The translations under genes were made by a program, and so were the position numbers. Shown here in pieces: positions 27,580-40,359 of a stretch of 64,000 bases of DNA. Source of the stretch: Eremophila alpestris peregrina (Eukaryota > Chordata > Aves > Passeriformes > Alaudidae); assembly GCA_009792885.1 (NCBI GenBank), contig WMCF01000018.1:1020862-1084861 (forward strand), given 5' to 3'. A model generated the notes under the pieces. That model was not told the DNA's origin. It ran no database searches and saw nothing but the letters and a program-made list of their open reading frames with translations. The stretch's first letter is position 1; the number at the start of each line of letters is the position of its first letter.

Positions 27580-28170
27580 AGAAGGCAGCAGCTGCCCGCC
27601 CATCTTTTGGGAGCGAACACAGTGCCTCCCGCAGCGCCCGGAGCGCCGCTGCCCCGCGGAGCCGCCCGCGGGCGGGGCGCCGGGACTGTCCCTCCTTCCC
27701 TCCCTGCCTCCTTCCTTCCCTCCCTCCGCCCCGCCCGCCGCGGGCTCGGCGCCTCCCGCAGCCGCTGAGCGCGGCGGCCGCAGCCGCGGGTCCTGCGCCG
27801 CCGCCCGGAGCGGTGAGTCCCGGCGGGCCGGGGAGCGGGCGGTGGGAGCTGCAGGAGGCGGGGAGGGCGAGCACGGCGGCGATCGGAGGTGTCCCGGAGC
27901 GGACGGCGGTTCGCGGCAGCGGGGGGCTCATCCCTCGGGTTCCCATCCTTTGCACCTGCTCGTTCTGCTCTCGCCCCCCGTGACCGCCGTCTCTGGAGGG
28001 GATCTCTGCCGGCATCCCCCCGGAGCTCATCATGAGGTCCCGGGGAAGTTGCTCAGCGCCGCTCGCTGGAGCCGCTCTCCTTCATTCACCGCCGGTCGCT
28101 CCGGTTCCCCGCGCCCAGGACCGGGGCTCCGGCTGCGGCTCGGTGCCGGCTCTCACCGACCCGAGAGGAT
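27580..28170 (+). promoter_or_regulatory. JCAD: CpG-island promoter of JCAD
   Basis: This is the densest CpG block in the left half of the window, with repeated CGCGG, GCCGCC and CCGCGG strings. GC boxes (Sp1-type) are visible at 27,670-27,678 on the + strand and 27,729-27,736 on the - strand, beside a CT-rich tract at about 27,688-27,730. No TATA box was seen at a suitable distance. A consensus splice donor inside the island points to + strand transcription towards the JCAD coding exons 12.5 kb away, which fits the known JCAD layout of a non-coding first exon and a long first intron. Seen: island, GC boxes, donor. Inferred: promoter assignment and direction. Confidence 0.7.
27600..27812 (+). 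other. JCAD: Candidate JCAD non-coding exon 1
   Basis: The 3' boundary is proposed from the consensus donor GCG|GTGAGT, where GT is at 27,813-27,814. The 5' boundary (transcription start) is not visible and 27,600 is only a rough estimate from the GC boxes. No reading frame in this block joins to the JCAD frame; the open frames here are by-products of GC-rich sequence without stops. JCAD is known to begin translation in its second exon, so a purely untranslated first exon is expected. Confidence 0.5.
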
Positions 28171-28474
28171 GTGGCACCGGGGTCTGAAACACCAAGTGCC
28201 GCCCCTCTTGGTGTTTATCTGTACTCCGATATTTACACAGTAGTCAAATGGCTCTCTGGGTTATTTTACTTTCTGGTGGTTGTTTTAAACCATGTCCTGC
28301 TGCTAAGGAGACAAAAACCCCAGCTGTTCTGTCAGAAGGAGATCTGTGCTGTTATGTCATTTCATAATTGCCTCAGAATTGCAAATCATGGCCTTAGTCT
28401 GCCACTGGATCTGTGCCAAAGAACTCTTGCATCTATTAAGGATGGGTGGTTGTTTGGGTTCTTCCCCCCCCTCC

Positions 28475-28491
28475 TTTTTTTTTTTTTTTTT
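28475..28491. repeat. Poly-T tract (17 T)
   Basis: A run of 17 T preceded by a C-rich stretch (seven C, then CTCC). It is a homopolymer in intron 1. Confidence 0.9.
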
Positions 28492-31061
28492 GTCAGGAGT
28501 TGAGAATAATGGCTTTTTATTGGCATAGATTCTACACATTAAGTTACTCCAGCCCATGTCTTTAAGTGAACACACGATGTAACTGTTCTAAGTAGTCAGT
28601 TTGATTCACAGAGTCAAGACATTAAATCTTGGCTAGTGACAATGAGAATTGTGTCCTGCTGAAAAGTATTCAACTGCACTTCTTTGCGTGAGCTGAAGCA
28701 GTTTCTCATTGTTACTTCAGAAGTTCCGATTCTGCCCAGAATGGCTGTTGCTTTTTGTGGGGAACAGACACAAGGAAAATAGCAACCTTCCGGCTTCAAA
28801 CTAAACAATATCAGATTAATGACAGAGAAGGGCTCTACAGATCAGAGATGCAGCCACTTGCAGAGCCTTAATTTGTGCCAGCACTTGGCTTGCAATCACA
28901 GAGGCTAGATCTGCCCTACCCTACTATGCTGTGCAGTTCTACCACTCACCATGGTACCACTTGGAGGAAAAAGTGTGGTCCTGCCAGCTATTCTCTTTTC
29001 CAGGGACGCTTTGGGCAGCAGGAGGAAGCTGAGGCAGACTGCTGCCGTGGGGTAGAGAAGCTGGGCCTGGCTGTGCCCCTCAAGGCATGGTCATCTCTAA
29101 GCTACACCAGCAGGGCACGTTAGAATACCAACTAAAATACCAATTTAGTCTGTCATTTCGAAGGCTGGGCCCTTCTGCATCCTCCCTTCCTATGCTGATG
29201 TTCAGTATTTCTCCATGCTCCAGCACTTGGATCATTCAGGGTCTGTCAGGCTGTGTGTATCAATTGGCATGTTACAGTACTATATTGTTCTTTAGATGCA
29301 TAACTTCATTGGCCTCTTATGACCTAAAAAGCACACAGAAAACAAACAAGGGCATATTGTTCAGTGGGAAGGATGCAGAAAGTTCTTCTACATTAGCTGT
29401 TAGTTAGGGAAACATTACTTTTAAGTGTTTCTCCTGATTGTCAGAAGAATGACATGGCACATGTGAGCTTGTTTTTTGCCAAGCGAGCTCTGTTTGGAAG
29501 GTGAGGCATTTCTGAACTTCTTGGTCACCTTGGAACTAGTTACAAGTGCATAGCAAAGTCCTGCCCAAATCTTCTCCTCTAATTAATTTGGCCAGAGGCC
29601 ATCCTAATTAACCTTGGGGGAGTTCAGGGGTGGGAGAGCTTGCTATGAAACAATTGTTCTCTTGTAATTTGCCGTTCACAATGTGTTGACCAAGCCACGA
29701 GCTGCATCTCTAAAATCCTCTGGGTCTCTTGCTGAAGCCATTACACCAGTTTATTTGGTTTTTTACAGATGTTGTTTTCTAATCCTTGAGTGGAAGGCTT
29801 ATCTTGCTTTCTGCAACCTTGTTATTGTGCTTTTGTTGCCAGGGCCAGTGGACTTGGGCTTGCTGGGGAAACTTACTCACCAGTTCCAGCTGTGCAGGAA
29901 GGGGCTGGTCGGCCTTTCAGCAGTCCTGATGTATTTGTTAAGGTCTCTATGTGAACTGATGGCATCTTTTCACATCTACCTAGAAATAACCCTCAGCTCT
30001 TCTGGTACTGGCAGTGCCTGCAGGGAACAAAAAGCTGCATTAGCCTCTTTGCCCATGAGTATTACAGTTAGGATATTAATGGAATTTGTCAGCCATAACT
30101 TGGACCGTCTCAAATGGTGAGGCAAGGGAAAAAATCTGAGATAGCTGGAAAAAGGAAAAAAATGTTAAAGGCTGGGTTCTGCTTTTTGAAAATGCTCACA
30201 GCACCCTGCAAGTCACTGAGAGTGTGATGAAAGGGGAAAAATGAACAGCTGTTTCTGAAATTTTAGGATGGTCCCTCTTCCCCCTTGTGATGATGACTGC
30301 TCATCTTGTTGGTCCAGGGGGCTTATCTGTGCTCAGGAAGTGGGTCACCCTTCACCAGCCTGGGCTTACCTTAGTGGTGGGCAGCCCTGCCCAGCACACA
30401 CAGTTCCTCAGCAGCACAGCATTGATTGTGTGTAGCCTTCTCAAGCATCTGTCTAGTTTTTTTCTATGCTAATGCATAAAAATGCTACTTTGGCATTTAT
30501 TTTCTGGTAGAGCAAGGGGTCGGAGGGAAATCCTGCTGAGACTACCAGTCAGGACACACAGATCCCAGAAAGAAAGATCAAAGGCGTCTGTAATACAGGA
30601 AGAAGCAGAGGGTCAGTCCGGAAAAGAGGGCATTTGATTATATGTACAAGGGTAATATAAAAGGGATAACACACAGGAGAGGATGGTGGTGTCCGAAAAT
30701 GAGTAAACAAACAAATGTGTAAGACTATGCTGAGGATTTATTTACTCCAGAAGACACAATCTTATCTCTTTGAAAGAAGAGAAGACCACACCAACCTTGG
30801 AACACTTCTGCTCCCAGCCACATTTGTGAGCAGGAGAAAGTGTTTGTTTATGGATCCCTCCTCCATGAGTCCTGGCCTGATGGGCCGGCCTGTCCTGCTG
30901 TGATTAGTAGGATGCTAATGTGTGTAATCCTTTTGATCACAGAGCCCAGGCTCTATAAGTCATGTCACTGTCACCTCAAAGAAGTTCAGCCATGTGATAG
31001 ATCCCTTATTAAAAATTTTTGCTTTGAAAGATTTAATACAGTTATTATTGAGGTATTTTTT

Positions 31062-31063
<2 letters not shown>

Positions 31064-31092
<29 letters not shown>
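31064..31092. repeat. Long poly-T tract (29 T)
   Basis: This is the longest homopolymer in the window: 29 uninterrupted T. It may be the A-tail of a minus-strand retroposed sequence whose body would lie to the right, but nothing there was recognised. It could equally be an expanded simple repeat. Length is prone to sequencing error. Confidence 0.9.
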
Positions 31093-31147
31093 GTCTTGTA
31101 ATGATGGAGAGCTTTAAAAAAAATACAAAAAATAATACTTATTCATG

Positions 31148-31180
31148 AAGTCCTAATGTGGGAGTAGCTCATTAGGACTT
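31148..31180. repeat. Perfect 11-bp inverted repeat (hairpin)
   Basis: Left arm aagtcctaatg (31,148-31,158) and right arm cattaggactt (31,170-31,180) are exact reverse complements separated by an 11-nt loop. The stem is AT-rich and not followed by a T-run on the + strand. Confidence 0.85.
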
Positions 31181-32989
31181 TGCCCATAGGTATTTTAGGT
31201 GGGATGGTTAGCCTGTAATATCTTGATTTTACGGTGTGAGCAACAAATGTGATTCCTTGTGCTTTGTTCCACCAGAGAGGACTGCTCCATACAAAACTGC
31301 AAGCAGCATGGAAACATTCATCTGAATCCTAAAAAATATCCTCTTCTGCAGTTCCTTTCTGGGAGGCAAAGAGTTGACTAATTACGCTTTGTGTAATAAA
31401 TGTACTATTTTGCTCTCCTGTTGTGACAGACAAAAGCTGTCATTTGAGGAAATACACCATATGCTGGCAATTGGTGTAAGGACTAGTTATATCTGGAGCA
31501 CAGAGTATCAGTGAGTGCTCTTTAACAATTGCTTCTTCTCTGAAAGAAATCTGGGCCAGTTTCAGTGGACTAATGTGCTGGTCTACCATCAGTGAAAGCA
31601 AGCTGTTGAAAACCAGCTAATACAAACAGTGGTGTCTGTGCATGCTTAGACATATCCTCTCTCCCTGTTATGCATTTACATTTTTTAGGATGCTTAAGAG
31701 CCTCAGCCTGTCACTTCTCAGTCAAGCCTGGATTGGTCCGTGGCAAATTTAAAAATCAAACTTATTTCAGATACCAATTCCCATCCATGCACAGTCAGAC
31801 ATGTTTTTCAACATTGTGTGAACCCAGTACTCAAACACCCACATTACTTAAAAAAAAAATACCTCTCTCTAGCAGTTTTTCTTGGCAAATTTGAGAAAGC
31901 AGAGTGTGAAACCTCCCTAACAAATGGCAGCACCTGAAGAGCAGCCCCAGGAGATGCCGTGCACTCTCTCTCATGCCATGGTGGGTTTGCAGATGCCTCT
32001 GTGCTGGTGAGATACAAGACAGGAAAAACTACCTTCTGAGAGTTAAAAAAAAACTCTTCAAGACTTGCTCCTCTCATCCTCCCCACTTCCTAATTTTATT
32101 GGAGACACATTGTATCATTAATTTGTTCTCTGGCGCAGTGCCTCTAGGATTTCAGTGAGGTCTTTTTTGCTCAAAGAATGCAAAGAGGATGTGAGCTGTA
32201 ATTTTCACTGTCTGTGAATCTCTGTGTTACAGAAAAAAATGTGAACTCTCCTGCCCGCAGGTAATGAGAGTTAAACACAAAAATTCACATATTTCTTTTT
32301 AATTTCTTTGAGGTGAATGGGAGGGACTGGCCTGGGAAGACATGCAGAGCCAACATAAAGTTGGCTTATCTTCCAGCGATGACTTTGGCATGTCTTCCTC
32401 CCATGTAGTCTGCAGAGATGATTATGCACGTAGCACTAGTGGCTTTGAAGCCTTCAGTACAGCATTGACTGCAATGGGAATTTTCTTGAAGCTTTGCCTG
32501 GTGTGTATCCATGATCTGATAAGAGTCCTCTGGTCAGGACCCCATTCTGGTGCCTCTGCTCATCTGCTGCCTCTTCTGTGCTCAGCCTTCAACCTGTAGC
32601 TTGTGTTTTGTGTCTCAGCCTCCCTCTCCCTCCCATCCCTGGAGGAGAAGCAGTTTCTTTTTCTACCCCTGTGCCAGACCTGCTCCCCCTTAGCACCCTC
32701 CTCACTGCTCCCTGCAATGCAGAGATGTCAGGAAAGGAGGGTGCAAGGAGAGTTGTAGCAGGGGGGCTGAGGATAGAGAGGAAAGTCACATTGCATTTGA
32801 GGTGAGGTGGCTGTGTGTAACACTGAGGGACTTGTATGAAAGAGTTTTGATTTTCTTGGAAATGTGTGGGGCATGCCAACAAAACAATAAATTTTGGGGA
32901 GTGAAGGTAGAGGAAGAATATTAAAAAGTTTAGTTTCCATTCCAAATCCCTTATTTCTGAGGCAGGATTTCTTCATCTGCACCATTTCT

Positions 32990-33440
32990 GATAGATGTTC
33001 ATTCAGTCTGTTCTTGAAAATCTGTATTGATTCACAGCCTGCCAGCATAAACAGTGGTTGACTATCATTATGACTAGGTAGTTCCTCTCAATATCTAGTC
33101 TAAATCACCCTTGCTGCCTCCTAAGTCAGTCCCTTTGGTTATCCACATCTTCACAGAGTAAGACAAGATTATGGCAGCCTTTCAGCAGCCTGACATATTT
33201 AAAACTTTTATCGTCTCTTGTTCTCTCACTCTCGTTCCTCTACACTTTTCTTCCAACTAAACAAGTCCACTTCTTGTACCCTCTTCTCTAGGGGTCACAC
33301 TTGGCTAAGTTTTTTATCATTCCTGTGAGCATTTTGCTTGAGGTAGGACCCAAACTGGATATTGGACTGAGAGGAGTAAAGAACCTGATGTGTGATGCTC
33401 CCCTTGATATATCTCAAAGCTTATTCACCTGAGTGTACCA
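32990..33440 (-). mobile_element. Ancient CR1-type LINE remnant
   Basis: Read left to right, the block follows the reverse-complement order of a CR1 3' region: a TGTTCTTGAAAATCT motif, a TCACAGCCTGCCAGC segment, a GGTAGTTCCTCTCAATATCTAGTCTAAA-like stretch, a TCTCTTGTTCTC/CTCT segment, an AACTAAACAAGTCCA motif, TTATCATTCCTGTGAGC, and a GACCCAAACTGGATA motif. The order and spacing match CR1 even though the sequence is heavily diverged and carries indels. The element lies on the minus strand and its reverse transcriptase frame is not intact here. Confidence 0.7.
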
Positions 33441-33457
33441 AGCCCTGCACTACTCTA

Positions 33458-33520
33458 ATCATGAAACTATAGAATTGTTGAGGCTTGAAAAGGCCTCTAA
33501 GATCATTGAGTCAAATGATG
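33458..33520 (-). mobile_element. CR1-type 3'-end fragment
   Basis: ATGAAACTATAGAATTGTTG followed by a GGCTTGAAAAGGCCTCTAAGATCATTGAGTC-like core is the reverse complement of a CR1 3' terminus. It sits just right of the larger CR1 remnant in the same orientation, so it is either a second insertion or a rearranged piece. Confidence 0.7.
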
Positions 33521-36500
33521 TTTTCCCTCTTTGTGACTCTAGCCCCAGAGACTGTTTTGCTGTGCTGCTCCATTTTGTACTTTTGCATGACATCCTTTTT
33601 CTTCAACATGTTTTTTTACACCTGCCTGTATTGAATCTCAGTCATTCATTTCATACTGGGTCTCTAAATTATTAAGATTTTATTCTAATTTTAATGCCTG
33701 AAAATACAGCATTCCCTAGGGATTTGTAATTGTAATCTTCCTCCAAATTTACAAGGCATTAATGGAACACTGAATAGAGCAAGACCCCAGACACAGCCCT
33801 TATGTGTTTTTTCAGGTTGACATTGGACTTGCTACTGTTCCTTGAGTACAGGTTTGAAGCATTTGTATGCCTGCCCACAGTAAATTATACCTCAGTTGTA
33901 TTCACCTGGTTTGCATGTAAGACTATCACATGCATTCATCAAAGCTTTCCTCATTCCAACGTGTGACTTCTACTGTTTTTTCCTCCCTAGTCACTATGCT
34001 CCCAGCTCCATCAAAGAAGAAAATTAAATAGATTAGGCTTAATTTGTTCTTGACAAGTCTGTATTTTCTGTTTTCTCATGACTTTATCATGTGGGAGTGG
34101 ATGCAGCTGCAGTGAAAGGCGGCAAGCAGGGAGATGGAAACTCTTCTTGGATCACACACTGACTCCCTCCTGATCCACAATAAATCAACACTTGCTATAA
34201 GTATTTAGAAGGGAATTGAATAATAATTTGTCTGATTTGATATCAAAGCAAGGCTGTTTGGTCTATGATACCCCAGATCTGTCTCCTTCCCCCTTTTGTT
34301 TGAAGTTAGATAATATGTTTGCCCTTCATTCATCCTTTGAGAATTTCTGGAAGGTATTTGCTTGTGGCTTGGAGGCAGCACTGACTAGTTCCCTACTCCT
34401 TCCTTACTCCTAGCCTATGCTTAATTAAGCCCCACTGAGCTGATACATCCAACTTGCATTAATATTCTCCAATCTCTCTCTCCCGTGTTCTAGAGTATCT
34501 TTACATTAAATTGCTAACATTTGATCATAGTGAACATTCTTGTTGAATGCTCTTCAAACACATTAGTTTTATTTTCCCGATGGAGTGTGTGTCTACAAGC
34601 AAATTGGTGTGCTGCTGGTTGTTTCCGTAGCAGAGGGCAGGGGCATGGCATTCTGGAGAGGCTGCATGCACAGCACCACTGCAGCCTGCTGCTTACAGTC
34701 CCATCTGACTTTATTGTCCTGCAAAAGATTAAATTAGCAAGGTAAAAGCCTTGTTTAATGTGCTTTTGATAGGCTGTTTTATATGCACACATGCAAAGCC
34801 AGAGTGAGAAAACAGGAGCAATTAAAATGTCCAAAGCCTTACATTGTCTCCTGGGATGTAGCTCAGGGTTATATTTAGACAGAGCAAGTAGCACCATCTA
34901 GTATTAAAACAACCATAAGAACCTGTTTTCCATTGCACTAGTCTGTCAGGCTTTTATCACTTGATCTGAGACTTTCAGGTTGTGTGTCTCTCTCTCTCAG
35001 GCTAGGTTTATTTTAATATTGTCAGCTAAACCAATTCAACCATTTCCAAGAAAAACTAGAGGGGAGGAGAGAAGGAATGTTGTTTTGCCCACATTAGAAA
35101 GGGGAAAGAAAATAAATCCTCCAGATTTTTGATTGAGAGCTGTAGTGCCATCACATTTAGGAACAGGATCTGTGGTGACAATGCTTGGAGACATCTGTGT
35201 GTGTTCTTGGCAGACTCATCTCTGTTTCAAATGATTCCATTTTCTGGAGACTTTTCTCCCCATCCATCAGCACATCTGAGCCTGTGGTGCTGAGCAGCCC
35301 CCTGGTGACCCAGCCCTGTGCTCGTGCCCTCAGTGCTCCAAGGGATGTGCCCAGCAGAGTATTGCCTGTGCAGCCCTGGCCCAGGGCTGTGCTGCTGGAG
35401 TGGGATCATCCCTGTAATGACAGCTCCTGCTGCTTCTTCCATGTACAGGTGAGATGGGGTCTCACATGTGGGAACAGAGAGCAGGCACAGAGGTGCTCCT
35501 GAGACAGGACAGTAGGTATTCATCAGGAGGGGAAGGAAGAATTTGGGGTGATGGATGCAAGCTGAGGACTGGCCAGCAGAAGCTGTGAGGGGTGCAGCAG
35601 GAAGGACAGGCTGACTGCCACAGTGGTGGGCTTTGTTTTGGGAAGAGTGGCTCAACTGGTGGGACCAGGAGACAGGAGGGCAGAGAAGGGATCCTGGAGG
35701 AGATGGGGAGAACAGCAAGGATTGGTGAGTATGGGAAGGGGGAAATGAAGGCACTGGGGTACATGGTGAGGAGTTAACAGGGGTGGGGGGATATGGGGCT
35801 TCCTGGACAAAAGTGTTGGTGTTGGATTAGATGGACAGAAGGATGGAAGAAAGCACAGTACACAAATTACTGCAACCAGTTTTTTGGCTCATCCCATATC
35901 TTCACTGTGTGGACAGCTATTTGCCACACTTAGGTTCATGTGCAGAGACACTAGGTTCTTGCAGCAGTGTCTTTGAATGTACCTAGGTCACTTTTAAAGC
36001 TGAGTCCTTCAAAAAATCAGGTTGTAAGCACTTCAGACTGGGTGCCAAGAGTGGAGAGGGTTGTTTTCACTTTAGTCTGTCTGCATAAATATTCTGTCTG
36101 GCACATGTCTGATATGAAAGGGGAATAATGTCATCCAGACATGAGTAAAGATAAGCTAGTTTAGTGTGCGACCCATCTAGATAATACACTTTGTAATTCA
36201 GATGCCTGTTAGTAACTATATCTTCAGAGCAGTGTTTGAATAGCTGCTGTAGAGATAGCCCAGGAAGAACTACCATCACCTAGTCTGCACACCAATCAAG
36301 GTTGGAGTCCTGCAGAATTCAGTAGCCTCAAGTCATGTAATTAGAGGCTGCAGCAAATTGTATGTCCGTGCAGGGTGCCTTGATTTTGGCAATTCTTGAT
36401 GTTGTATGCTTCATTTTGCAGTATGACTCATGTTCCTTCGATGTTTTCTTTTCTTGAAAGTTGTACAAAATAATTTACATTATTGTTATAAATAGTTCAA

Positions 36501-39500
36501 CAGAGGTGGGCAGGGAAAATCATGCTCAAGAAGGACTTCAGGGGTTGTATTCAGCCAGTTAAAGGGTTACCACCTTCCCCTACGTTTCAAGTATCAGAGG
36601 GCAGCCAGAAACAAATCCTCTGTCACTTCTGCTCTCCCACCCAATATGTGGCTGCTGTGCCAGGACACTCTTTGGAACCTGGGCTAAAGGAAGGAGCCTG
36701 CCAAGGGGCTGCTCAGAGCACTGTGTAGGGAGCATTCAATGTCATGCCAGTCATTTCAGAGCATGGAGGTAAGACTTGCTTCTGCCATTGCTGCAAGTGT
36801 TTGCATTCATCCTTGTTGGTACTGGTCATCACACAGATGGTGGTGGTAACCCCCCCAAAATAACAATGCTTGGGAACCCCTGCCACTGAAAAAAACTAGA
36901 CAAAGGCAGATCATAAATAGAAAACAATGTGTTTCCCTCACTGAGAATGAGTTCCAGAAGCAGCTTAGAGGAAACTAGCACCAAATTTCTTCAGGGTGTT
37001 TTTCAGGAGTGCTTTGAGCTTTTCTCAGGCCGGAGGTGAGATCCGTGCTCATGGAGGGAGCACCCCAAGGTGAGGTGCTCTGATGACGTTTCCATCTGGT
37101 GATCCCATTGTGTCCTGCTTGCTCAGGCTGTGGGCCTCCATTGTGTCTGTCCATATGGGGGCTGATGCTGATTTCCGTTGTTCACGCTTGTTTCTTTGCA
37201 TCTGAGAGTGCTGTTGAGAAGTTTCCAGAGAAAAGCTTGGCCCCTGTTTCCAACGTAATGCAGAGTTGTACCGGCTGCTGGGGACAAGTCGGAAACACTG
37301 GCAAGATAGCAGGCATCCTCAGGAAGCAAACCCTATCAGAAAGCACTGATGTCATTGGCAAACAAAACATATGAGGGCTGGAAAAACAAACTGTTTTGCA
37401 ACGTTGTTGATCTTCCCTCAAATTAGAAGCTCTGCACAGCCTTTACTCTGTGGTCCAGTCTGACAGATTATTTACATGGCAATGCTGCAGCAATGGTTTA
37501 GTTACTCCTGCCAATCCAATTCCTTTGATTTTATTTTTTAGGTTTGTTTATCTAAGGGAGGGTGGGGTGAGTGTCCCAGAACTCAAGCCAGATTCAGGAA
37601 GCTGGCCAACGTCCTTGCAGATGATGGGTGCTGACATGGTTGATGTCTGACAAGCTTTGATCAGGCAGGACTTCGGGCTTCCCTGTCCCTGATGCAGTCC
37701 AGTGCAGGAGATGCTACTTCCCCATGACTTCTGAACAGCCCTCTCAGGCTGTGTCCCAACAATGTCCCAACGAGTCACCAGCTGCCACCACTGCTACTGG
37801 CTCCTTGGAGCTTGTGGCATGAGCATGGAGCAGGATTCTCCCCCTTGGTTGTTCCCATTGTGGTGTTGTGATGGACACAGTGATAGCATCCTTCTCCCAG
37901 ATGGGCCTCCCCAGCACACATAACACCATGGGATTTCCCCTTCTACACATGGTGAGTTTGCAGAGCAGGAAGAGACAGTCATACCAGTTCCTCATGGCAC
38001 ACTTCCACTTACTGCTCCTCACCACTGGTGCCAAAAGGAGGATCAGAGTAAACCCTATATGCTGGAGGTTTCTTGCCCACACACCTTTGCCTCTCTGATG
38101 GCTGCAGTGGGCGGCAGAGAGGGGGTTAAACTCTTCTCCAAGCCAGCCCGATAATAGCAGGAAAAGCACATTTCTTCCTTGCACCTGTGAGCACTTCCAT
38201 GGGCTTTCTGCTGTTTATGGTAGTCACATTGGATCTTTCTCCTGTTAGAAGCTGAACAGCTCTAGCAGCCAGCTGTTCCCTTTGCTCTGCTCATACCTGG
38301 CTCCTTGCATAGTCTGGGCAGGGGGTGGATAGAAAATCAGCTTTTTAGGTCAGCATTCAAAAATAACCCACAAAGCCTTCCCTTCCTTCCACGAGGGAAG
38401 GGTCTCACTCCTCCCTGCTTTCTGCCTGCTTGTACTTACTGCTGGCTCACCTACTGAGAGCTCTTCCTGGGAATTTGGAGTTCTGTTCTAGCAGGCACAA
38501 AAATCTTCAGCTCACAGCTTTATTTCCCTGTTTTTAAAGGGTGTGTAGTGTTACTTGTATGAAAAGGGAGGAGATTCATTAACCTCTAGGGACAAACTGG
38601 TTTAGGTGTTCAGGAGGCTCTCAGGCTGGAAAACCATTTTTGTGGTGTTTCAGGTTAAATTGTGGCTCTGCATAAAAATGGTGCCTGTTTTTCTCCACAG
38701 TGAGCTCTCCTTGTGTGAGTGCTGTAGCCGCTGTGGGCAGCACAGCAGGGGCTGGAGGGTCCCTGGATGCCCAGGAGCTGCACACCAGGCTGGCCCAGAA
38801 CAGCTGGACAGACTGGCTCCACAGCTGGAAGAGCATCCAGGAGCCAAGGGAGGACAGAAAACGGATGGGGCACTGGATAGGCAAAAGTGACTATAACATA
38901 TAGAGTGCTGCAGCACAGAAACTGGTTTCTGTAGCACTCCAGCCCATCCACTTCTGTGTGTATGTGGTCTGAGAGATTCAGTACTAATAAACATGCAACT
39001 GCCATAGCAGTAGTTGCTCCATTTCAAGTAAATCCCTGTGAATAGTAGTGAACAGACTTCTCCCTTTCTTCATGCCCAAGAAGAGCATTAGAGACCAGCA
39101 TATAAAATGCACTTCTGTGTCATGATCTTTGCAGAGGCAGTCTCCTTTTAAGCAGCTGCCAGTGCAGGGCTCATGATCCTCAGGTGGACCTGCTACTACT
39201 AAGGACACACAGTACTCTCTAGATGTGTTGAATTAACTCTTCATGCAGGGAAAATAATCTTGTGGTTTATGTTTTATATAAATCTATTTCTGTGTGTTTT
39301 ACTTGTTTATCCACCTTTTAAAAATTTCCTTCTTTTGGTAACACAGTTCAAACAGGGAGGAATGTATCAGGATGGGTCCATTGTTTTGTACAACCTTCAG
39401 AACAGAACATTACCTTCCACACATTTTAAAACTCTGCATGAATGGGTATTCTATAATTGCCATAATAAGCTTTGAGAGTGGTATAGACAATAGAGACTGT

Positions 39501-40359
39501 TTTCAGCCAACTAATTCAGCTTGCTGGCTCTGCTCTAGTCAGTGCAGAATTGAGGACTGTCACTGGGGAAGAAAAATCTTGACCATCTTGTGTCTTGCAG
39601 ATCCTTTAGATACAATACACATGTGCATCATGAGTCATGCTGCACAATGGACGTGTGCTGTGAAAACAGCATACTTGAAATCTTATGTTTTGTGTTATTC
39701 TAGCTGAGGATTGCAGCAGGACAATGCAGGGAGAAAAGAAAGTAATCTGTAACAAGGACTGTTTAACTGGGGTATTGCATATTACCTGGATTTTCTCATT
39801 TCATATTTCTCATGTGGTTGCATAATTCGTTTTTGTTCTTATGCATATTTTGTCCTTGTTCATGTGAATGTTTTTTTTTTAATTGGAATATGCAGAGCTG
39901 TGGGGAGAGGCTTATTGCTCTGTAATCCACCCCCTTCTTCTGCAGCAACTTAAAACATAATACAGAGCACACCTTTCCATGACTGGAGAAAAATAGTTTT
40001 CTAAGGAAATGCCTGCTCAAGTTGTGGGCTTACCTGCAGTGCAAAGTTTTTATTTTGAGATCACATTAGTGAAATCTGAAAGCTGCAATAACCAGTGAAT
40101 TCTTGAGTGAGAGGGACTGAGTCAGCAGCAGCAGCACAGCATCTGCTGCTTGGCTGAGTGCAGGGAGGTGTATTGTCTAGGGAAGGACAACACATGATTC
40201 ATCAGCATCTGCATGCACTTTGCTTCATCTATTTTATTAAGAGGGTGAAAAACTGAGTACAGGAGATGAGACTTTTAGCTTCAGTAGCCTACCAGCTGAT
40301 CAAAGGTATCTTTCCTTGTCTAAAGTGGCCTTCTGCTTATTTTTGGTTATGTTTTGTAG

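Larger units (their letters stand above)
27813..40359 (+). other. JCAD: JCAD intron 1 (inferred)
   Basis: This 12.5 kb stretch runs from the CpG-island donor to the acceptor TTTTGTAG before exon 2. It contains two long poly-T tracts (28,475 and 31,064), an 11-bp perfect hairpin at 31,148, an old CR1 block at 32.99-33.44 kb and a further CR1 end at 33.46 kb. AT-rich homeobox-like patches (for example TAATTAATTTGG near 29,580) look like candidate conserved non-coding elements. A MARE/AP-1-like TGAGTCAGCA lies at 40,118-40,127, about 240 bp before exon 2. No coding exon was recognised. Confidence 0.55.

Noticed and set aside
27200..28033. 277-residue minus-strand open frame across the CpG island
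   Set aside because: It is rich in Ala, Gly and Arg because GC-rich DNA lacks stops. It has no domain, no splice sites, and overlaps the proposed promoter and exon 1.
38371..38401. Inverted repeat CCCTTCC ... GGAAGGG in intron 1
   Set aside because: Seven base pairs within a low-complexity pyrimidine/purine stretch are expected by chance.
38600..38900. Acceptor-like TTTTTCTCCACAG at 38,700 followed by open frames, a possible alternative JCAD exon
   Set aside because: No good GT donor follows at a sensible distance, and the frame has no relation to JCAD.
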